Assembly: GCF_001679485.1 (NCBI RefSeq)
Contig: NZ_LZOZ01000014.1
Span: forward strand, 329,484-393,483
From: Haemophilus sp. CCUG 60358
GTDB lineage: Bacteria; Pseudomonadota; Gammaproteobacteria; Enterobacterales; Pasteurellaceae
DNA length: 64,000 bases
Direction: 5' to 3'
Shown: piece after piece, positions 58,037 through 64,000 of the stretch
Layout of the letters: every line of letters begins with the position of its first letter
How positions within the stretch are numbered: position 1 is the first letter of the stretch
The notes under the pieces: model-generated
Databases searched by the model: none
The model's input: the letters and a program-made list of their open reading frames with translations, nothing else
Told to the model about the DNA's origin: nothing
Position numbers and translations under genes: made by a program

Positions 58037-61000
58037 TTATGCCCCCGCCTTCTCGATATTTACCAAGAATGTTTTATATTCTGGTGTTTGTGTAACCGAT
58101 TCACCCCAAGATGGTGATAAGGTATTGGTGGAGAAACCACGGTTACCTTTACCATTTAAGGCTTTCATCCCCCAGTGAATTGGAAGACCTATATGGTGTA
58201 CGGTACGTCCGTCGACTTCTAAATCTTTCAAACGTTTTGTTACTACTGCGACGGCTTTAATGTAGCCACGGCGAGAAGTAATTTTCACCATATCACCTTT
58301 TTGGATACCTTTTTCTGCCGCTAATTTTTCACCGATTTCCACGAATTGTTGTGGTTGAGCGATGATATTTAATGCAGATTGAGCAGTCCAACTGTGGAAG
58401 TGCTCGGTCAAACGATAAGTCGTTGCCACATACGGGAAGTCTTTATTTGAGCCGATAAATTCGCGGTCTTCTTTATAGATACGAACTGTCGGATCTGAGA
58501 CTACACTTGGATGCAGTGGGTTAGTATCAATTGGGCTTTCAATTGGTTCATAGTGCTCAGGCACTGGACCACTTGTAATTTTATCTACTGCAAATAAACG
58601 GCCTACACCTTCTGCAGACATAATGAATGGACCCGCATCAGAGCCTGGTGGTTGTGTACCATAGTCAGCCACATCATGCCAGTTCCAGTTTTTACCGTTC
58701 CATTTGATTAATTGACGGTGTTTATCCCAAGGATTACCGTTAATATCAAGTGAAGCACGGCTATAAAGGACACGGCGGTTTGCTGGCCATGCGAAGCCCC
58801 AACCTAATGTACAACCTAAACCTGAAGGGTCAGAATTGTCACGGTTTGCCATTTGGTTACCTTTTTCAGTCCATTGACCTACGTATATCCAGTTACCTGC
58901 AGAGGTTGTACCATCATCACGTAAGTGAGCGAATCCGCTAAGTAATTGACCTTTTTTATAAACCACATTACCGTTAGCATCTAAAAGATCTTCAAGGGCA
59001 TAACCATTTAATTCTTTTGCTAACTCTGTGGAGCTTGGTGCATGCGGTTGTACATAGTTCCAAGTCATCGCTTCGAAAGATTCTAAACCTTTTGGTTGAA
59101 TACCTTTTTTCAAGTCTTCTTGATAGAGATGATGCATCTCTTCACGAATCATAGAAAGAATTTCAACATCTGGTAACGCTTCACCTGGTTGGTCACAGCC
59201 TTTCCAGTGCCATTGTGCCCAACGACCGGAGTTGGTAATAGAGCCATCTTCTTCTGCGAAACAAGTAGTTGGTAAACGGAATACTTCAGTTTGAATATCA
59301 GCTGGATTTACATCGTTTGATTCACCAAAGTTTTTCCAGAATTCAGAAGATTCAGTTTGAAGCGGATCCATTACGATTAAGAATTTCAATTTGCTCATAC
59401 CTGCAACAGTTTTGTTTTTGTTCGGTAATGAGTTTAATACGTTGAAACCTTGTAAAATCCAACCGTTCAATTTGCCATCATTCATTAACTTAACATGAGT
59501 GATAGGATCGTATAAACGATCTGCTTTTGGTAAGAAATCGAAGCCCCAACCATTTTCTTTGGTTGCTTTATCACCATAGAACGTTTTCATCATACTCACG
59601 AAGAATTTCGACGTATTACGATAGTAGTTTGTTTGGTTTGGTACGATATCTTTTGGCGTAATCGCATTAATGTATTGTTCGTAAGAGCTATCTTTGTCAT
59701 TTGGTAGACGCATATAACCTGGTAAAGACATCGGCAATAAGCCCATATCAGTTGTACCTTGTACGTTTGAGTGTCCACGTAATGCATTAATACCGCCACC
59801 TGGCATCCCCATATTACCTAAGAGTAATTGGATCATCGCCATTGAACGAATATTTTGAGTACCGATTGTGTGCTCAGTAAAGCCTAACGCATACAAGTGC
59901 GTCATAGTTTTGTTTGGAGCAGAGGTTTTACCAATCTCTTCACAGATTTGTAAGAAGGTTTTTTGTTTGACGCCTGTGATACGCTCAACCATTTTTGGGG
60001 TATAGCGAGAGACGTGATCTTTCAAGATATTAATCACACAACGTGGATCTTGTAAGGTCATATCACGTTTAGCAAAACCATTTTCATCAAATTGGTAATT
60101 CCATTTTGATTTATCGTAAGCATGTTTTTCTTCATCAAAACCTACGAATAAACCATCTTCGAATTTGAAGCCTTCATCAATTAAGAATGAAGCATTGGTA
60201 TAGTGTTTAACGTATTCGTGTTGGATTTGATTAGTTTCCAATAGGTAACGGATCACACCCATTAAGAATGCGATATCAGTACCAGAACGAATTGGCGCAT
60301 GAAGGTCAGCTACAGACGCTGTACGGTTAAAGCGAGGATCAACTACGATGATTTTTGCACCGTTTTTCTTCGCTTCGATCGCCCAACGGAAGCCAACAGG
60401 GTGAGCTTCAGCAGGGTTACCGCCTTGAACGATAATAAGATTGGCGTTTTTGATATCAACCCAGCTGTTTGTCATGGCACCGCGACCAAATGATGGAGCA
60501 AGACTTGCTACCGTTGGTCCGTGTCAAGTATTCGCTTGGTTACACATCGGTACCATGCCCAACATCCGCACCCATTTATGAGTAAGAAGAGCGGCCTCAT
60601 TACTCATAGCAGAGGCGGTCATAATACCTGTAGTTGTCCAACGGTTAACAGTTTTGCCACTTGCATCTTTTTCAACAAAGTTAGCATCACGGTCATCTTT
60701 AAGTAAACGAGAAACGCGTTTGATTGCATCTTTCCAAGAAATACGTTCCCACTTATCAGAACCTGGTGCACGATATTCAGGATATAGTACGCGACTTTCA
60801 CTATTAATATAGTCTAACGCACCTGCACCTTTCGGACACAACGCACCACGGCTTATCGGATGGTCTGGGTCACCTTCAAGGTGGAATAATTTAGAACGGG
60901 TATTGGTACCTGTGTGGCTGCTTAAGGAATCGTAAGGTTTACCTGTGCTATATAGCAACATACCACAGCTTACAGAACAATATGTACAGGTGTTACGGGA

Positions 61001-61135
61001 TTCAAACGCCCGTAATAATTTGTACTCACGTGGCGCTGCTAAAACAGATGATGGTGCAAAGCCCAACATTGCCGCAGACGTCCCCGCCATACCACCTGCA
61101 CAGATCTTAAAGAACTTACGTCTAGAGACCTGCAT
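58037..61135 (-). CDS. fdxG: Formate dehydrogenase-N alpha subunit, selenoprotein
   Basis: FdxG (FdnG/FdoG type) oxidises formate at a molybdenum bis-MGD centre in the periplasm. The coding region is one gene of 1032 residues interrupted by an in-frame TGA at 60524-60526. Translation continues [18 protein letters not shown], exactly the selenocysteine site of E. coli FdnG, so residue 204 is Sec. A Tat signal ([13 protein letters not shown]) opens the protein. A 4Fe-4S motif follows ([12 protein letters not shown] ... CPKGAG). The ATG at 61135 has AAGGAG five bases away. Needs SelA, SelB and selC, which are not in this window. Confidence 0.95.
60488..60526 (-). promoter_or_regulatory. SECIS-like element of fdxG
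   Basis: On the minus strand, bases just after the UGA form a hairpin whose tip is AGCAA-GUC-UUGCU (60497-60509), with G-U in the loop as SelB requires. It lies 17 bases past the Sec codon, as in E. coli fdnG/fdhF. Confidence 0.8.
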
Positions 61136-61298
61136 AATCACTCCTTCATAACGGCGAACCGTTAAGATATTTCGATAGTATAAATTCGTATAGATAATTT
61201 ATTTGATTTCGTTAAAATAACGTATCAACTATTAAATTGATTATAATAATGACCAATTTAAACGGGGGCGATTTTAACTATTTTTTAACCGAAAATCC

Positions 61299-61304
61299 AT
61301 AATC
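61299..61304 (-). promoter_or_regulatory. Candidate -10 of fdxGHI
   Basis: GATTAT on the minus strand lies about 36 bases from the centre of the FNR/CRP-like site at 61331-61344, fitting class II activation. No RNA evidence is available. Confidence 0.4.
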
Positions 61305-61313
61305 AAAACTTGT

Positions 61314-61319
61314 TATAAT
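61314..61319 (+). promoter_or_regulatory. Candidate extended -10 of fdhD
   Basis: TATAAT preceded by TGT gives a TGnTATAAT-type box, about 92 bases before the fdhD ATG. The FNR/CRP-like site just downstream would then repress rather than activate this promoter. Confidence 0.45.
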
Positions 61320-61327
61320 CGTTTTAA

Positions 61328-61349
61328 AACTTGAGCTAGATCACAAAAC
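61328..61349. promoter_or_regulatory. FNR- or CRP-like site between fdxGHI and fdhD
   Basis: The core TTGAG-CTAG-ATCAC (61331-61344) matches the FNR consensus TTGAT-N4-ATCAA at 8 of 10 positions. The same 22 bp matches the CRP consensus at about 16 of 22, with one strong half (GATCACA). Anaerobic or cAMP control of formate dehydrogenase is plausible. Confidence 0.5.
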
Positions 61350-61410
61350 AAGCATTTTTTGTTAAAAAAAAGTAACATTTTTGCTGTGACCATTTTATTG
61401 GGAAAAAATA

Positions 61411-62220
61411 ATGCACTGGATAATCCAAAAAACAATCAATTTTTTTAAAAAAACACCTGAAAATCCGACCGCACTTTTTATTGAAAAACAAGATAGTCTC
61501 GCTGCGGAAGTCCCTGTTTCACTTGTCTATAATGGTATTGCGCATACCGTCATGATGTGTTCTCCACAAGATTTAGAGGATTTTGCTTTAGGCTTTTCAC
61601 TCGCAGAAGGCATTATTGAGAAAAAAGCGGATATTTATGGCATTGATGTGGTGGAAGTATGCAATGGTATTGAAGTGCAAATTGAATTATCTAGCCGCCA
61701 ATTTGTGGCATTAAAAGATCATCGCCGAACATTAACAGGCAGAACAGGATGTGGTATTTGCGGCACAGAACAAATCTCGCAAGTTTATAAAAAATTGCCA
61801 AAATTAGACCGCACTTTCCAATTTAATTTAAATTTATTAGATGGCTGCTTAGAACAATTACAAGCTAATCAAGAACTCGGGAAAGAAACAGGTGCAACAC
61901 ATGCTGCGGCCTTTTTTGATTTGTCCGGTAATTTGCTGGCGATTCGAGAAGATGTGGGGCGACATGTAGCACTAGATAAATTAATCGGCTGGTATACTAA
62001 ACAGAATCAACCGCAAGGATTTGTACTTGTTTCAAGCCGAGCCAGTTATGAAATGGTTCAAAAATCGGTAGCTTGTGGCATCGAGTTACTTGTTGCGATT
62101 TCTGCTGCGACAGATCTTGCTGTCAATATGGCTGAACAACACAATCTTTCCCTTATCGGCTTTGCTCGCACAGGAAAAGCCAATATCTATGCGGGTAAAG
62201 AGCGGTTGGTTTTAGCTTAA
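61411..62220 (+). CDS. fdhD: Sulfurtransferase FdhD
   Basis: FdhD moves sulfur from IscS to the molybdenum cofactor so that formate dehydrogenase becomes active. The 269 residues have [20 protein letters not shown], the Cys pair in [14 protein letters not shown], and the end [28 protein letters not shown]. It is divergent from fdxG. Two uptake signals lie in its first half. Confidence 0.95.
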   Translation: MHWIIQKTINFFKKTPENPTALFIEKQDSLAAEVPVSLVYNGIAHTVMMCSPQDLEDFALGFSLAEGIIEKKADIYGIDVVEVCNGIEVQIELSSRQFVALKDHRRTLTGRTGCGICGTEQISQVYKKLPKLDRTFQFNLNLLDGCLEQLQANQELGKETGATHAAAFFDLSGNLLAIREDVGRHVALDKLIGWYTKQNQPQGFVLVSSRASYEMVQKSVACGIELLVAISAATDLAVNMAEQHNLSLIGFARTGKANIYAGKERLVLA

Positions 62221-62295
62221 GTTTTTATAAGGAATTCTAATCCTTTGATTGATGATGATGTTCTCAGAAGCTTTAACTGTAAAATTGGAATAAAT

Positions 62296-63216
62296 ATGAC
62301 AACAAATAAAATAAATATTGCACTTTGTGCAGATAAAAATTACCTAGAACCACTTGAAATCTTATTAAAATCTATTTGCTACCATAACTCTCAGGTGCAT
62401 ATCTATATTATTCATACCGACATTCCAGAAGATTGGCTGATTACTCAAGCTCAAAATCTCACGAAGTTTAACAATCACCTTTCACCTATTTGGTTAAATG
62501 AGGCTAATCCAGATATTCAACGTTTAAACCAAAAAATAATGCCCAATTCATTAGCTATCAACGAAATCATAAAACAACTACCTAATAAATTAAAACATGT
62601 TAATGAACTCACTTATGCGCGATTCTTAATTCCAGAATTAATTCAAGAAGAGCGGGTGCTTTATTTAGATAGCGATGTTGTTGTAAATTCATCATTATCA
62701 AATTTATTTCATGTTGATATGAAAGGCTGTCCGATTGCGGCTATTGATGACTATAATTTATCAAATGAAAATACACCTCACTGGTATGTTTTAAACACGC
62801 CCAAAGAACTAGAATCATGTATTTCTTACCGAGGTGGAGAAAATTTTAAACCTTATTTTAATGCAGGTGTAATATTATGGGATTTAGTAAAATGTAGAGA
62901 AGAAAATATGACGAGTAAACTGTTAGCTACAGCATTATATTATTCAGATGTACTCTACGCAGATCAAGATATTTTGAACTTTGTTCTATTTAATCGCTGG
63001 CTAAGAATTGATGTTCGCTATAATGTTCAAGCTCACTATAACTTCACATTTTTACCATTAGTAACTGAATCTCCATGGATTATTCACTATATAACAGATA
63101 GAAAGCCTTGGATACCTGAATATAAAGACGAAACAATTTTTCATTCAGTGTACCATTATTATAAGAATCTAACTTGGCAAAGTATTCAAGAGTATTATTT
63201 ATCTAAGAATCTATAA
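62296..63216 (+). CDS. Family 8 glycosyltransferase, probably LOS outer-core type
   Basis: This 306-residue enzyme is a retaining GT-A glycosyltransferase like LgtC (alpha-galactosyltransferase). It has IALCADKNYLEPLEILLKSI near the start, YARFLIPELI, and the metal motif VLYLDSDVVVNSS (D-x-D). YFNAGVILWDL, ADQDILNFVLF and HYITDRKPW follow. All are GT8 hallmarks. No membrane helix is seen. The ATG at 62296 is used; a TTG at 62245 is a weaker alternative. The gene is AT-rich compared with fdhD and has no inner uptake signal or tetranucleotide repeat. The donor and acceptor sugars cannot be read. Confidence 0.88.
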   Translation: MTTNKINIALCADKNYLEPLEILLKSICYHNSQVHIYIIHTDIPEDWLITQAQNLTKFNNHLSPIWLNEANPDIQRLNQKIMPNSLAINEIIKQLPNKLKHVNELTYARFLIPELIQEERVLYLDSDVVVNSSLSNLFHVDMKGCPIAAIDDYNLSNENTPHWYVLNTPKELESCISYRGGENFKPYFNAGVILWDLVKCREENMTSKLLATALYYSDVLYADQDILNFVLFNRWLRIDVRYNVQAHYNFTFLPLVTESPWIIHYITDRKPWIPEYKDETIFHSVYHYYKNLTWQSIQEYYLSKNL

Positions 63217-63220
63217 AAAC

Positions 63221-63262
63221 AAGTGCGGTCAAAAACATTCTTATTTTGACCGCACTTTTTGT
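63221..63262. terminator. Bidirectional USS-pair terminator after the GT8 gene
   Basis: AAGTGCGGTCAAAA and TTTTGACCGCACTT pair perfectly over a 9-base loop, with T-runs on both strands. Confidence 0.92.
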
Positions 63263-63271
63263 TTATTCCTT

Positions 63272-64000
63272 TTATTCTTTTGGTGATTTACCCTCTAAGA
63301 GTACTTCAGAAACCCAGCGTTGGGTGAGGCGTTTGCCTTCTTGATCTGTACCAAATTTCATAAAATCAATATCCACCAGTTTTAATTTGCTAGCAGGTAG
63401 GAAACCTGGTGCAGGTTCTGCATGGATATTGGTTGGAAGTTGATAAGAGTCTGATTCTTTCCAAGGAATTTCTTGGGCTTCTTTGCTTAGCATGAAATCC
63501 ATAAACAGTTTGGCATTATCAAGATTTCTAGCTCCTTTAATGATGCTTGCCCCGCCTAAAGAATAGCCCACGCCTTCGCATGGTAAAATGCCTTCAACTG
63601 GTGCACCATTTTTCTTCTCACGCGGATAAACCAACATAAAACCTAAATCAATCGCTACGGTACCGTTAGCCAAATAGTTGCTGGCAAGGCCTGTTTTGGT
63701 ATGTTGCATTAGATTGGGTTCTAGTTTTTTCAGATAGTCAAAGGCTTTTTCTTCTCCCCATAATGTGGAAAAGGTGCTGATAAGGGAATAGCCCGTGCCT
63801 GATACACGCGGATCAGGATATTGAATTTGTCCTTGATATTCAGGTTTGATGAGATCCGCATAGCATTGTGGTGCAGGAATATTCAATTCTTTTAATTTTT
63901 TAGTATTGACCCCAATGCCAAGTTCCATTAAGTAAATAACAGAAGTGAAATTACCACGTTGCTCCATTAAAGATTTAAACTGGGGCATGATGTCTTTTTG
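63272..64000 (-). CDS. ABC transporter periplasmic substrate-binding protein, C-terminal part
   Basis: The gene runs off the right edge; 242 codons are visible. The mature-type fold is that of COG1840 iron/anion-binding proteins: TSVIYLMELGIGVNTKKLKEL, PQCYADLIKPEYQGQIQYPDP, and KNGAPVEGILPCEGVGYSLGG. KLFMDFMLSKEAQEI is the usual C-terminal lobe. It resembles AfuA-like proteins, whose ligand may be iron or a phosphate ester; the ligand cannot be decided. It is distinct from HitA and lacks the YY iron motif in the visible part. Confidence 0.85.
   Translation of the reverse strand, partial: QKDIMPQFKSLMEQRGNFTSVIYLMELGIGVNTKKLKELNIPAPQCYADLIKPEYQGQIQYPDPRVSGTGYSLISTFSTLWGEEKAFDYLKKLEPNLMQHTKTGLASNYLANGTVAIDLGFMLVYPREKKNGAPVEGILPCEGVGYSLGGASIIKGARNLDNAKLFMDFMLSKEAQEIPWKESDSYQLPTNIHAEPAPGFLPASKLKLVDIDFMKFGTDQEGKRLTQRWVSEVLLEGKSPKE

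Noticed and set aside
58037-61135. fdxG as a pseudogene or two separate genes because of a stop codon
   Set aside because: The stop is TGA in the exact conserved Sec context and is followed by a SECIS-like hairpin; both halves are intact and in one frame.
62221-62300. Tetranucleotide phase-variation repeat before the GT8 gene
   Set aside because: Only a short GATGATGATG run is present, with no 4-base repeat array.

Overview
The window is a contiguous stretch of chromosome from a member of the Pasteurellaceae, most likely a Haemophilus close to H. parainfluenzae. The strongest clue is the Hin-type DNA uptake signal AAGTGCGGT (or its complement ACCGCACTT). I count roughly 50 copies by eye, often as inverted pairs that double as transcription terminators. 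The proteins are closest, from memory, to H. influenzae proteins. Several blocks keep the H. influenzae gene order as I recall it: terC-like/uvrC/kdsB/lpxK/msbA/rec2/dksA/pcnB/folK; hitABC; and rsmC/holD/rimI/fdhE/fdxIHG/fdhD. A bifunctional glutathione synthase (gshF) is present, which as I recall H. influenzae lacks. I see no prophage, insertion sequence or CRISPR array. No gene-free stretch exceeds about 270 bases.

Layout. 0-10 kb: dnaQ (cut by the left edge) divergent from rnhA, then tesB, ychF, pth and a half-size EamA transporter on the minus strand. On the plus strand follow rnfH-roxA-xseA, nudF-cpdA and miaB. 10-18.7 kb: a Gly-Leu-Lys tRNA operon downstream of pgsA, a 2-Cys peroxiredoxin, metC, mpl, a membrane protein, initiator tRNA-fMet, mltA-tcdA and znuA with a histidine-rich repeat. 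18.7-29 kb: rlmKL, a Kef-type antiporter, two small membrane proteins and hrpA, followed by an AT-rich orphan coiled-coil membrane gene. 29-40.8 kb: folK, pcnB and dksA on minus; the competence gene rec2 on plus behind a near-ideal CRP-S site; then msbA, lpxK, a Trm112-like gene, kdsB, uvrC and a TerC-family gene. 40.8-52.3 kb: the Fur-type ferric iron operon hitABC, gshF, phoH-ybeY-HAD, hisC/serC and yeeX. 52.3-64 kb: a PEBP-like protein, rsmC, a lipoprotein, holD-rimI, fdhE, the selenocysteine formate dehydrogenase operon fdxGHI, fdhD, a family 8 glycosyltransferase, and a second periplasmic binding protein cut by the right edge.

Genes that work together: formate respiration (fdxGHI with maturation factors fdhE and fdhD), iron uptake (hitABC behind a Fur-like box), lipid A/Kdo supply (msbA-lpxK-kdsB), peptidoglycan recycling (mpl, mltA), RNA maturation (pcnB, ybeY, rsmC, rlmKL, miaB, tcdA, tRNAs) and DNA uptake (rec2 plus the uptake signals). 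Two genes are easily misannotated: fdxG, which reads through an in-frame TGA as selenocysteine, and pcnB, which appears to start at ATT.
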